Source: Myxococcaceae bacterium (GTDB lineage: Bacteria; Myxococcota; Myxococcia; Myxococcales; Myxococcaceae). Taken from it: a stretch of 64,000 nt of DNA. A model generated the notes under the pieces. The model did no database searches. It worked only from the letters and a program-made list of their open reading frames with translations, and was not told the origin of the DNA. The position numbers and the translations under genes are program-made. Below, one piece after another: positions 1 to 8,342 of this stretch. The stretch is from the NCBI GenBank assembly GCA_019694595.1, contig JAIBBQ010000006.1, forward strand, positions 27,843-91,842, read 5' to 3'. Numbering within the stretch: the first letter of the stretch is position 1; every line of letters starts with the position of its first letter.

Positions 1-761
1 GCGAGCGTGGGTTGGCCCGCCTCGTCGATGAGGTGGGCAGTGACCACGCTGTGGGGACAGCCCACGACGGCGCTGAAGAACGGCGGCGGCGCCGGGTTCG
101 CGGCGCTCGACGGGAGCACCCGGAACTCGAAGCGCGGCCCGAGCGCCGCGGCGTACGCGGCGAAGCGCTGCGCGGTACAGAACCGGTCGCCCTCGAAGCG
201 GTAGGCCCTCACGGTCAGCTGCTCGCGCTCGAGCCGCTCTCGCACCTGGGCGAGCTCCGCTGGCGGGCTCTCGACGCGGTCCAGCTGGTCGAACGGCAGA
301 GAAGGCTGGCACAGCACGGGCGCCAGCACCGACGGCTCCAGCATCATCGACAGCGCCAAGTTGCCGGTGAAGCACATGCCGATGGCGCCGACCCCTCGCC
401 CTCCCCGCTCCGCGTGGGCCAGCCGGGCGAGGCCGCGCAGCCAGGCCGTCACCGGGCTCGCCTCGTTCGCCGCGAAGGCGCGGAACTCGGCGCTCACGCA
501 GGCGCGCTTGAGCACCGCCAGGCCGCGCTCTGCCTCGGGAAAGGCGCCGTCCCGTCCGAACAGCGACGGGAGGTAGACGCAGAAGCCCGCCTCGCGGACC
601 CACCGGGCGAAGCGGGCGACATGCGGGCTGATGCCGGGCATCTCCGCCATCACCACCACCGCGGGCCCCTGCCCGCTCACCAGGACCGTCTTCGACACGC
701 CCTCGATGGTCAGCGTTCGGCGCTCGAAGTCGGCCAGGGCATCGTCGCGGGGGTCGGACAT
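1..761 (-). CDS. dienelactone hydrolase family protein (3' end outside window)
   Basis: Reading the minus strand from the ATG at 761 gives an open frame running off the left edge (about 253 residues visible). It shows the dienelactone hydrolase pattern: an early MAEMPGIS segment, a Gly-Met-Cys-Phe-Thr-Gly nucleophile elbow with Cys near residue 130, an EGDRF acidic segment, and a late CPHS histidine segment. The family uses a Cys-His-Asp triad in a cytosolic alpha/beta hydrolase fold to open lactones or related esters. The gene is divergent from a GlxA-type regulator only 73 bp away, which suggests that regulator controls it. The C-terminus is missing from the window, so length cannot be compared. 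Confidence 0.85.
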   Translation of the reverse strand, partial: MSDPRDDALADFERRTLTIEGVSKTVLVSGQGPAVVVMAEMPGISPHVARFARWVREAGFCVYLPSLFGRDGAFPEAERGLAVLKRACVSAEFRAFAANEASPVTAWLRGLARLAHAERGGRGVGAIGMCFTGNLALSMMLEPSVLAPVLCQPSLPFDQLDRVESPPAELAQVRERLEREQLTVRAYRFEGDRFCTAQRFAAYAAALGPRFEFRVLPSSAANPAPPPFFSAVVGCPHSVVTAHLIDEAGQPTL

Positions 762-834
762 GCGGCCACCATGCGGCAGCAGCGAGGCCCGGACGAGTGG
801 CACGAACGACATCCTTCGGTCCATTCTTGCCAGC

Positions 835-1824
835 ATGATCGTCCACCTCGCCATCGACGGAGTGATGGAAGGCGCGCTCGGCCTCGGCCTCGACGTGGTC
901 GACACCGCGGCGCGGCTCCAGCGCGCGGGACGCAGCTCCGCGCCACGCTCGACCCGCGCCTTGCAGCAGCAGGTCGTCTCTCACGACGGAGCCCCGGTGC
1001 CCTCGGTGCAGCGCCGCGCCCTGAGCGTCGAAGGCCGCTTCGACCCGAAGACGCTCGGGCGAGGCGACGTGGTGGTGCTCCCGGGGGTCTTCGCCACCAA
1101 GGACTCCTCGCTCGATCGACTCTTCGCCAGGGCCGACGTGCGGAAGGTGATCGAGCTCCTGCCTCGGGCCGCGGCGCGCGGGGCGCTCATCGCCGCGTCG
1201 TGCTCGGCGACCTTCTTCCTCGCGGCGGCCGGGCTACTCGACGGGCGCCAGGCGACGACCACATGGTGGTTGATGCCGTTCTTCGCCCGCCGCTTTCCGC
1301 AGGTCGACCTCCGCAGCGACCGCATGGTGGTCGACGCGGGCCCGTGCCTCACCGCGGGCTCCGCCTTCGCGCACGCCGACCTCATGCTGGCGGTGGTCGC
1401 CCGGGTCGGCAGCCCCACCCTCTCGAACCTCGCCGCGCGCTACCTCGTCCTCGACGCCCGGCCGTCGCAGGCGAAGTACATGGTCATGGAGCACGTGCAC
1501 GGGTTCGACCCGATGCTCCGGGGCCTGGAAGACTTCGTCACCGCCAACCTGGAACGCCAGGTGTCACTCGCCGAGCTGGCCCGGGCCGCCGCCACCTCGC
1601 CGCGCACCCTCGCCCGACGGCTGGCGGAGCGCCTCCAGGTGACCCCGCACCGGTTCGTGCAGCGCCTGCGGGTGGCACACGCGGTCCACCTCCTCGAGAG
1701 CACGCACGAATCGGTGGAAGCCATCGCCGCGCGCGTCGGCTACCAGGACCCGGCCGCGTTCCGCCGCGTCTTCCGCCGCGCGGTCGGCACCGGTCCCGGG
1801 AGCTATCGAGCACGGAGCGGCTGA
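835..1824 (+). CDS. GlxA-type AraC family transcriptional regulator
   Basis: This 329-residue protein combines an N-terminal DJ-1/PfpI (class I glutamine amidotransferase-like) domain, about residues 1-190, with a C-terminal AraC helix-turn-helix pair, about 230-325. The amidotransferase-like half has a Cys in AASCSATF (C123), the position of the usual nucleophile. The C-terminal half ends with the typical VGYQDPAAFRRVF segment of the second HTH. I start at the ATG at 835, because the longer in-frame reading (from 631) would run through the divergent hydrolase gene. Such regulators bind a small ligand and activate neighbouring catabolic genes. The divergent dienelactone hydrolase is the obvious target (inference). 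Confidence 0.85.
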   Translation: MIVHLAIDGVMEGALGLGLDVVDTAARLQRAGRSSAPRSTRALQQQVVSHDGAPVPSVQRRALSVEGRFDPKTLGRGDVVVLPGVFATKDSSLDRLFARADVRKVIELLPRAAARGALIAASCSATFFLAAAGLLDGRQATTTWWLMPFFARRFPQVDLRSDRMVVDAGPCLTAGSAFAHADLMLAVVARVGSPTLSNLAARYLVLDARPSQAKYMVMEHVHGFDPMLRGLEDFVTANLERQVSLAELARAAATSPRTLARRLAERLQVTPHRFVQRLRVAHAVHLLESTHESVEAIAARVGYQDPAAFRRVFRRAVGTGPGSYRARSG

Positions 1825-1851
1825 AGACACCCGTGCTATGGGCAGGGCGTC

Positions 1852-2547
1852 ATGGGCGCTCAATGGAAGCACGCGGGTCGCGAGGCGAACAGCAAGGCGA
1901 AGGCCAAGCTCATCAGCAAGGCCGCCAAGGAAGTGATGATCGCCGCCAAGGCCGGCGTCGACCCCGCCTCCAACATCCGGCTGCGGCTGGCCATCGAGTA
2001 CGCCAAGAAAGTGAGCATGACGAAGGACACGCTCGAGCGCGTGATCAAGAAGGGCGCGGGCCTGCTCGACGAGGCGGTGAACTACGAGCTGGTGACGTAC
2101 GAGGGCTTCGGGCCGCACCGCGTGCCGGTCATCGTCGAGTGCCTCACCGACAACCGCACCCGGACCGCGGCCAACGTCCGCCAGCACTTCCGCCTCGGGC
2201 AGCTCGCCGCCACCGGCGCCATCTCCTGGGACTTCGACCGGCTGGGCGCCATCGACGGCGTCGGCCCGGCAGGAGCCGACCCCGAGACCGCCGCCATCGA
2301 GGCCGGCGCGCAGGACCTCGAGAGCGGCGAGGAAGGCGTCACCCACTTCTACAGCGCGCCGGGCGACCTCGATGCGGTCCGCAAGGCCCTGGAAGCCGCG
2401 GGCTGGAAGATCGAGTCCGCGGCCCTGGTGTGGCGGGCGAAGAACCCGGTGTCGGTGACGCCCGAGCAGCGCACCGAGGTCGACGAGTTCCTCGAGGAGC
2501 TCGACGGCGACGACGACGTGCAGACCCTGTTCGTCGGCCTGAAGTAG
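1852..2547 (+). CDS. yebC: YebC/PmpR (TACO1) family protein
   Basis: The 231-residue product starts MGAQWKHAGRE, a variant of the family's MAGHSKWANIK opening, followed by the lysine-rich N-terminal helix bundle. It also carries the SMTKDTLERVIKKG and YEGFGPHRVPVIVECLTDN segments that are diagnostic of YebC. The family is cytosolic; members have been linked to translation of proline-rich stretches and, in some species, to transcriptional regulation. Length matches the usual 240 or so residues. It sits 27 bp after the GlxA-type regulator and ends 8 bp before a convergent gene. Confidence 0.93.
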   Translation: MGAQWKHAGREANSKAKAKLISKAAKEVMIAAKAGVDPASNIRLRLAIEYAKKVSMTKDTLERVIKKGAGLLDEAVNYELVTYEGFGPHRVPVIVECLTDNRTRTAANVRQHFRLGQLAATGAISWDFDRLGAIDGVGPAGADPETAAIEAGAQDLESGEEGVTHFYSAPGDLDAVRKALEAAGWKIESAALVWRAKNPVSVTPEQRTEVDEFLEELDGDDDVQTLFVGLK

Positions 2548-2555
2548 CCGAGCGC

Positions 2556-3443
2556 TCAGCCGCCGTGCGCGAGCGCGAAGTCGAGCGCGGCGCACACCGC
2601 GGAGACCTGCGCGGCGTTGCACTGGGCCGGGCTCGCCCGCGGACTGTCCGGGTACACCTCGGTGGTCGTCGTGTAGCGCGCCGAGGTGATGCCCGCGCAC
2701 AGCCCGAGCGACTTCACGTCGTATTCGATGACGCCCGGCGAGACGACCGCCGAGCCGATGATCTGGTTCTTCGCATCGGGCGGCGCGATGTGCGTCACCC
2801 GCGAGACCGCGTCGATGAGCGCCCGCTGGAACTCGAGCTGGGGGTTCGCGGTGTCGGCCACCACGTAGAAGCCGTCGGGAATCTCCCCGGGCACGTACTC
2901 CTTGCCGTCGCGGGCCGCGAGCGCCGGCCGGAACTCCGACTCGTCGCTGTCGGTCGTCTCGTGGAGATCGACGTGCACCACGAAGCGCCCACGCAGCGGC
3001 GCGATGAGCCGCAGCACCGGGGCGGTCTCGGCGACGCTCGTGCCCTCGCGGAACGAGCGGTTGGGGTCCACCGCCTCCGGGTTCCAGCGGTGAATGTGCT
3101 CGTACGCCCACGGGCTGATGCACGGCAGCACCAGCACGTTCAGCCGGCCCGCGTAGCGGCTCGCCTGGGCGTCGATGAACTGGAGCGCGCCGTGCACGCC
3201 GCTGGTCTCGTAGCCGTGGACACCTCCGGTGATGAGCGCGACCGGCCGGCGCTCGTCCCAGCCGCGGGTCCGCACCGCCCACAGCGGGTGCTTGGCGCCG
3301 GCGTACGGGAGCTCACCGTACTGCTCGACGTCGAAGCGATCGCGGAACCGGTCGACCGCCCGGCTCACGTCGTCGGCGTAGCTGCGTTTGCGCGTCTGCG
3401 CGGCGAACCACTGCTGCTTCTCTTGCGGGCCCCAGGGCTTCAC
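2556..3443 (-). CDS. M14 family zinc carboxypeptidase-like protein
   Basis: The 295-residue protein has the M14 zinc-site layout: HGYE (H76, E79) near the start of the domain, DPNRS (126-130) for substrate carboxylate contact, HVDLHE with the third ligand near H161, and a late TTTEVYPD segment that can supply the catalytic Glu. No signal peptide is visible, so it is predicted cytosolic. This subgroup includes carboxypeptidases and amidoacylases of the succinylglutamate desuccinylase type, and the true substrate is unknown. It is convergent with yebC (8 bp gap) and divergent from the next gene. Confidence 0.85.
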   Translation of the reverse strand: MKPWGPQEKQQWFAAQTRKRSYADDVSRAVDRFRDRFDVEQYGELPYAGAKHPLWAVRTRGWDERRPVALITGGVHGYETSGVHGALQFIDAQASRYAGRLNVLVLPCISPWAYEHIHRWNPEAVDPNRSFREGTSVAETAPVLRLIAPLRGRFVVHVDLHETTDSDESEFRPALAARDGKEYVPGEIPDGFYVVADTANPQLEFQRALIDAVSRVTHIAPPDAKNQIIGSAVVSPGVIEYDVKSLGLCAGITSARYTTTTEVYPDSPRASPAQCNAAQVSAVCAALDFALAHGG

Positions 3444-3526
3444 GGTGCGAGGTGAGTTAGCCCAACCCTCGTCCGCCGGGACCGAATTCGCTCGTGCGCG
3501 CCGCGCCGCTCATTTCAAGATGCGCC

Positions 3527-5368
3527 ATGGTCTCGTCTCGCGTGGCCGTCGCGGTGTTCGCCGCCCTGGGCGCCTCCGTGGCGGTCGCCCAGCGCACCGA
3601 TGCTCCTGACGCGGGGCCCACCTTCGCCGTGCCTCCACCCGATGGTGGTTCGCGGCCACCGCGCCTCCCGCCCCCACCCCGGCAGGCCGATGGAGGCCTC
3701 GTCCAATGGCGGCCGCTGGATGCTGGCCCCTTCCCGTGGCGAGGCGCCGACGGCGGACTCTCGTTCGGTCCCGGTTCGCTCCCCACGCGGCTCGAGCCCG
3801 CGAAGGCGCTCTTCGCCGAGGCGAGGAAGCCCGACCTCGACTGCGAGAAGTTGCTCGCCGGTCGCGCCCGGTTCGGGCTCTGGCCGGCCGCCTGGCCGGT
3901 GCAGGACATCAAGGCCAACCGCGACGAGATCGTCCGCATCGCGCGCTGTGCCGAGCAGCTGGAGTACTTCTTCTTCCTCAAGGACCTCGGAGAGACGCTG
4001 ATCCGCGGAGCCCAGGAAGACGGTCACCCGGAGCTGCTGGCCCGGGCGCAGCTCGGCCTCGGGCAGACCGACGATGCCCAGCAGACGCTGAGCACCTGGC
4101 TGAAGAAGCGGCCCGACGACCCGCACTTGCTCGTCACCCTGGGCAAGGTCGAATGCCGCCTCGGTCGGTGGGTGCCGTGCCTCGACGCGGGCCAGAAGGC
4201 GGAGGCCGCCGCGGCGAAGCTCGAAGGCCCGGAGTCGAACGCGGTCAAGAACCGCGCGCTCAAGTACCAGGCGCGCGCGCAGGCACACCTGGGGAAGCTC
4301 GACGAGGCGCTGGTGGCGGCCGACGCTGCGGAGGCCCTGGGCGGCGAGGTGGGCGATCTCGACGACGTGCGCACCCTGGTGCTGGAGGCGAAGGCGACCG
4401 GCCTGCTCACCGAGTTCAGCGTCGCGCCGCAGCTGGCCCTGGGCACCTACCACCTGTTCGGGAAGGCGCGCGGCACCCGGCCCTTGGTCGAACTCTCGCT
4501 GACCCGCGTGGCCCCAGGCACGGCGCAGTACCGGGTGGAGATCGAGGTGCCCGGCGTCACCACCCGGCTGGCCTCCGCTGCGGTGGCCAAGCCAGGACGC
4601 GCGCAGAAGCTCGACCTTCATCCACCGCTGCGCAACGAGCTCGACGTGAGGCAGGTGCGGGCCCCCAAGCCCGCGCAGGTGGACGTGGTGGTGTTCACCG
4701 TCGAGGGAAACCGCGAGGTGCTGCGCAAGAGCTTCCCCACGATGCTCCAGCCCCGCGACTACCTGCCCCTGCACGTCTACACCTCGAAGGACCGGCGCAT
4801 GCACAGCCTGGTGAACGACTACCTGGGCGCCTGGGTGACCCCCAACGTGCCCGCCATCGATGCCTTCTTGAAGGACGCCAAGAAGCGCGCCCCGCGCCAG
4901 ACCTTCGCCGGGACGCAGCGCGAGACGGTCCCGCAGGTGAAGGCCCTCTACGAAGAACTCCAGGCGCGCGGCATGAGCTACGTGATGGACCCGTACGTGG
5001 TGGAGGTCGACGGCGTCAAAGGTCAGCGAACCCGGCTGCCGTCCGAGGTGCTCGAGACCACCAACGCCCAGTGCCTCGAGGGCGCCATCCTGTACGCGAC
5101 GCTGCTCGAGGCGATCGGCCTGCGGCCCAGCATCATTCGCGTGCCCGGCCACGCCTTCGTGGGCTGGGGAAGCGGAGGGAAGGACGGCACCTCGGCGCCT
5201 CCCACGTACTTCCTCGAGACCACGATGACCCACGATGCGCCCTTCGAGCTCGCGATGGAGCGCGCCACCAAGTCCTTCGAGGAAGCGAGCGCGCTGAACG
5301 CGGCGACGGTCGTCTCCATCCCGGAGCTGCGCGAGGCGGGCATCACCGCCCAGCCGTACGACCGCTAG
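3527..5368 (+). CDS. exported TPR/transglutaminase-like protein
   Basis: A 613-residue protein starting at the ATG at 3527, which gives a compact signal peptide (MVSSRVAVAVFAALGAS, ending near AVAQ); an upstream in-frame start at 3494 would spoil it. A Pro/Asp/Gly-rich linker follows, then helical TPR-like repeats (about residues 165-300) and a C-terminal transglutaminase-like core. That core has AQCLEG (Cys) followed by PGHAFVGWG (His), the spacing seen in bacterial transglutaminase-like cysteine hydrolases. The protein is probably periplasmic. Substrate is unknown; such domains act as proteases or crosslinkers. Confidence 0.7.
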   Translation: MVSSRVAVAVFAALGASVAVAQRTDAPDAGPTFAVPPPDGGSRPPRLPPPPRQADGGLVQWRPLDAGPFPWRGADGGLSFGPGSLPTRLEPAKALFAEARKPDLDCEKLLAGRARFGLWPAAWPVQDIKANRDEIVRIARCAEQLEYFFFLKDLGETLIRGAQEDGHPELLARAQLGLGQTDDAQQTLSTWLKKRPDDPHLLVTLGKVECRLGRWVPCLDAGQKAEAAAAKLEGPESNAVKNRALKYQARAQAHLGKLDEALVAADAAEALGGEVGDLDDVRTLVLEAKATGLLTEFSVAPQLALGTYHLFGKARGTRPLVELSLTRVAPGTAQYRVEIEVPGVTTRLASAAVAKPGRAQKLDLHPPLRNELDVRQVRAPKPAQVDVVVFTVEGNREVLRKSFPTMLQPRDYLPLHVYTSKDRRMHSLVNDYLGAWVTPNVPAIDAFLKDAKKRAPRQTFAGTQRETVPQVKALYEELQARGMSYVMDPYVVEVDGVKGQRTRLPSEVLETTNAQCLEGAILYATLLEAIGLRPSIIRVPGHAFVGWGSGGKDGTSAPPTYFLETTMTHDAPFELAMERATKSFEEASALNAATVVSIPELREAGITAQPYDR

Positions 5369-5461
5369 CGCTCGGCGGGGCGCGACATTTTCGTCCCAGG
5401 GGCCACTCTTCCCCATGGCACCTTGTTCGCCGCTGACGGCCTGCCGTACCGTGAGGCCTCA

Positions 5462-6742
5462 GTGAAGGTCCGACCCAGGTCAGCCGGCGCGAGCGGCCAG
5501 TCACAGGTTGGCAAAGCCGCGCCGAAGGCCAAGGCGAAGGGCGCTCCGACCGCCCACCGCCCCGCGGGACTCGAACATCCGCGGGCACGCACCAACGCGC
5601 TCGAGGGAGCGCCCCCCAGGCACACGCCCCATGCCGCTCCGAGGCGGCCGGTGCACGAGGCGACGACCGGGGCGGCGGCGCTGCACCGCGAGGTGATCGA
5701 ACTGAAGGGCCTGGCGCTCGACGCGAAAGGCCGGACCGCGCCGCAGACGCTGACGCTGCCCGCCGACGTGCAGAGCGTGCTCATCGAGGTCCGCGGCAAG
5801 GACGACCACTGGTACGTCGTCGACTCGCTGGTGGGCCCGAAGGCCCAGGCGCTGGTGACGCCCTCGCGCGACGGCGAAGACGCCTTCCTCGGCCCGCAGC
5901 AGAGCGCCAACCCGGCCACGGTGGTGATGCGCGGCTCGAGCGCGCTGATGGCGCCCAACAACCCGGGCGTGAAGCTCACCGGTGGCGCCTGGACCTTCAC
6001 CGCGGCGGGCGAGCGCGACGACGGCAAGGCCGCCGGCGGGAAGGTCGACGTGCGCGTGACCGTGTCCTCGGGGCCCGAGCGGACGCGGGGGCGGCTGCCG
6101 CTCAACCTGTACTTCACCAGTCCCAAGGTGGGCTACCGCGCGGAGGATGCGCGGCACAGCCCGGTGTTCGACGTGGCCATCGAGCGCATGAAGCAGGTCT
6201 ACGCGGCGGCGGGCATCGAGGTCGGCCCCATTCGCCTGTTCGACCGTGGACCGGTGAAGACTCCGAGCGGCGAACGGAGCGCGGCGGTCGTCGACGCGCT
6301 GAGGCAGAGCGGCCCCGCCCCCGAGGACCTGCTCAAGACCACCACCGAGCAGGAAGGGCTCAACGTCTTCCTGACCGAGGGCGTGTACCTCGAGCAGGGC
6401 CAGGTGGGCGGCGTCAGCGGTTCGCTCCCGGGCCCGGCCTCCCCCGGCTCCACGTCGAGCGGCGTCCTCTTTTCCATCAACGCCCCGCTCGACCGGCCGC
6501 AGCCCGTCTACGGACCGGTGCTCGGCGCGGTGATGGCGCACGAGATCGGCCACTACCTCGGCCTCGCGCACACCGCCGAAGCCTCGGGCGAGGAAGACCG
6601 GCTCCCCGACACGGGCCGGGGAACCGAAGGCCCTGGCAACCTGATGTTCTGGTCGGAGATCCGCGGCGACCGGGCGTTCTCGTTCAGCCCCGAGCAGGCG
6701 CAGGTGATGCTGCGCCATCCGCTGATCCAGTCCGCGGAGTAG
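5462..6742 (+). CDS. metzincin-type zinc metalloprotease
   Basis: The protein of about 426 residues carries the zinc motif HEIGHYLGLAH (residues 360-370), a full HExxHxxGxxH, near the C-terminus. The preceding region is a mixed domain after a lysine/proline-rich, low-complexity N-terminus. I use the GTG at 5462 because GTGAGG lies about 8 bases upstream; a TTG at 5423 is an alternative. No clear signal peptide is visible from either start. The motif supports a peptidase reading of the M10/M12 type. It lies 93 bp after the transglutaminase-like gene. Confidence 0.75.
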   Translation: MKVRPRSAGASGQSQVGKAAPKAKAKGAPTAHRPAGLEHPRARTNALEGAPPRHTPHAAPRRPVHEATTGAAALHREVIELKGLALDAKGRTAPQTLTLPADVQSVLIEVRGKDDHWYVVDSLVGPKAQALVTPSRDGEDAFLGPQQSANPATVVMRGSSALMAPNNPGVKLTGGAWTFTAAGERDDGKAAGGKVDVRVTVSSGPERTRGRLPLNLYFTSPKVGYRAEDARHSPVFDVAIERMKQVYAAAGIEVGPIRLFDRGPVKTPSGERSAAVVDALRQSGPAPEDLLKTTTEQEGLNVFLTEGVYLEQGQVGGVSGSLPGPASPGSTSSGVLFSINAPLDRPQPVYGPVLGAVMAHEIGHYLGLAHTAEASGEEDRLPDTGRGTEGPGNLMFWSEIRGDRAFSFSPEQAQVMLRHPLIQSAE

Positions 6743-6790
6743 CCGCGCGAGTGCGCGAAGGCCGTGGAGCGAACTCCTCCGCGTGCACGC

Positions 6791-8281
6791 TCACTCCGGG
6801 ATGCAGGCCACCGGGTGCAGGCGGGAGTCGACGGAGCTCAGCGCGCAGCCCGCGAGCCAGCCCTGGTCGTTGACGTCGTAGAAGTCGTAGGCGTGGAGGC
6901 CGGCGTCGAGGTCCTGACAGAAGTCGGGGTCGGTGATGTCGGAGCTCACCACGCCGTGGCCGAAGCGGCCGAGCACGTACATGCGACTCACGGGGCTGAA
7001 GCGGACCGGCATCTTGGTGAGCGTCTCGGTCCCCGGGATGGGGTCGATCAGCGTACCGGCCGAGTCGAGCTGGCACTTTCGAACGCCGTCGCAGAGCCCG
7101 AGCGCCGCGTACTGCACCGCGGTGCCCGTCATGTGCCGGACCTCGAGCCCACCATCGAGCGCATACGGCACCGGCGAGCCATTCACCCAGTGCACCTGGG
7201 TGGAGACGTTGTTGAGGGTGCAGGCCCCGTAGAGGTTGCCGGTACTCACCCCGGCGGCGACGAGGCAGTTCTCGGTGGGGTCGGTGGTGAGCCCTGCGAG
7301 GGTCACCGCGGTGCTCGACGTGGGGAGCCAGTAGGCCGCCACGCTGTGCGGCTGCGGCGTGCTCAGGTTGACCTGACCGAGCGCGATGCCCGCGCGGGTG
7401 ACGTCGTAGACCATCGCCGGCTCGCCCATCGGCCCGGTGAGGACCTCGAGCGCGCTCTGCAATCGCATCGCGCCCGAGGTGCTGTCCTGGAAGACCACGG
7501 TCCGGTCGAAGTCGTAGGCCTGGAAGATGGAGTACCAGTTGGCGGTGGTCGCGTAGATCTCGGGCGTCGACGCCGTGGCCAGCGTGGTGCGGAAGAGCAG
7601 CCCCTGGTTCGGCACGATGGTGCCCAGCCACCCGCTCACCACGCCGGCATCGGTGATGCCGAGCGCGCAGCCGAGGGTGCCCGCGTCTCCGATCTGGATG
7701 AGCCGGTACCGCAGCGGGTGGCCTGCGTCGCTCCCGGCGTCGCCCGGGCCCGCGTCGCCTGGCCCAGCATCGGGCTTCCCGGCGTCAGGCTTGCCGCCAT
7801 CGGCGCCTCCGTCCTCGTCGGGAGGCTGCTGCATCGACGCGTCCATTCCGCCGTCGACGCCGGCATCGATGCGGTGGAGCAGCGCGGTGTAGACGACCTT
7901 GCCCACGACGCTCTTGGCGATGATGGCGCGGGCGGTGGGGTCCGGGAACTGGTCGTCGGAGAGCGCGTACGGGGTGATGCTCTGGAGCCCGTAGGAGTTC
8001 TCGTCGGCCGGCTTCACCAGGCCCGTCCAGCGGTCGAAGACCCAGCCCTCTGCCGGGAAGATGGTCAGCCTGGCCTGCGTGGGGACGCTGCCGCAATCTT
8101 TCGGGCAGGCCATGGCGGTGCAATCGACGGAGCAGGTGCTCGCCATGCCATCCGTTGGCGCCACCTCCACGGTCCCCGACCCGTTGAGCTGCACCTCATC
8201 CCGATATGGAGTGCTCGGAATCTCGGAGCACATGCCGCAGCTGAAGCTGAACGCCACCACCCCCACCCACAGGAAGCGCAT
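6791..8281 (-). CDS. lipoprotein with Asp-Ala-Gly-rich linker
   Basis: The 496-residue product begins MRFLWVGVVAFSFSCGMC, a short lipoprotein-like signal with Cys at residues 15 and 18. About residues 30-115 contain an AEGWVFDRWTG stretch like the InlB B-repeat-type bacterial repeat. A linker of repeated PDAG/GDAG units follows (around 7735-7805). The C-terminal 330 residues contain recurring ITDAGVVSGW / VNDQGWLAGC-like units, reminiscent of HAF-type extracellular repeats. No enzyme motif was recognised. The ATG at 8281 is preferred because longer readings extend into the upstream dipeptidase gene. Confidence 0.7.
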   Translation of the reverse strand: MRFLWVGVVAFSFSCGMCSEIPSTPYRDEVQLNGSGTVEVAPTDGMASTCSVDCTAMACPKDCGSVPTQARLTIFPAEGWVFDRWTGLVKPADENSYGLQSITPYALSDDQFPDPTARAIIAKSVVGKVVYTALLHRIDAGVDGGMDASMQQPPDEDGGADGGKPDAGKPDAGPGDAGPGDAGSDAGHPLRYRLIQIGDAGTLGCALGITDAGVVSGWLGTIVPNQGLLFRTTLATASTPEIYATTANWYSIFQAYDFDRTVVFQDSTSGAMRLQSALEVLTGPMGEPAMVYDVTRAGIALGQVNLSTPQPHSVAAYWLPTSSTAVTLAGLTTDPTENCLVAAGVSTGNLYGACTLNNVSTQVHWVNGSPVPYALDGGLEVRHMTGTAVQYAALGLCDGVRKCQLDSAGTLIDPIPGTETLTKMPVRFSPVSRMYVLGRFGHGVVSSDITDPDFCQDLDAGLHAYDFYDVNDQGWLAGCALSSVDSRLHPVACIPE

Positions 8282-8342
8282 GGGGTGTTTCTGGAGCGCC
8301 GTGGCCCTGGAGAACAGCGATTCCGGACCCAGGTGGCGCCGC

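Noticed and set aside
12..3455. 1,147-codon plus-strand reading at the left edge
   Set aside because: It crosses three real genes in other frames and has no recognisable domain.
7735..7810. Short repeat units as a CRISPR or tandem-repeat array
   Set aside because: They are in-frame codons for PDAG/GDAG linkers without spacers.
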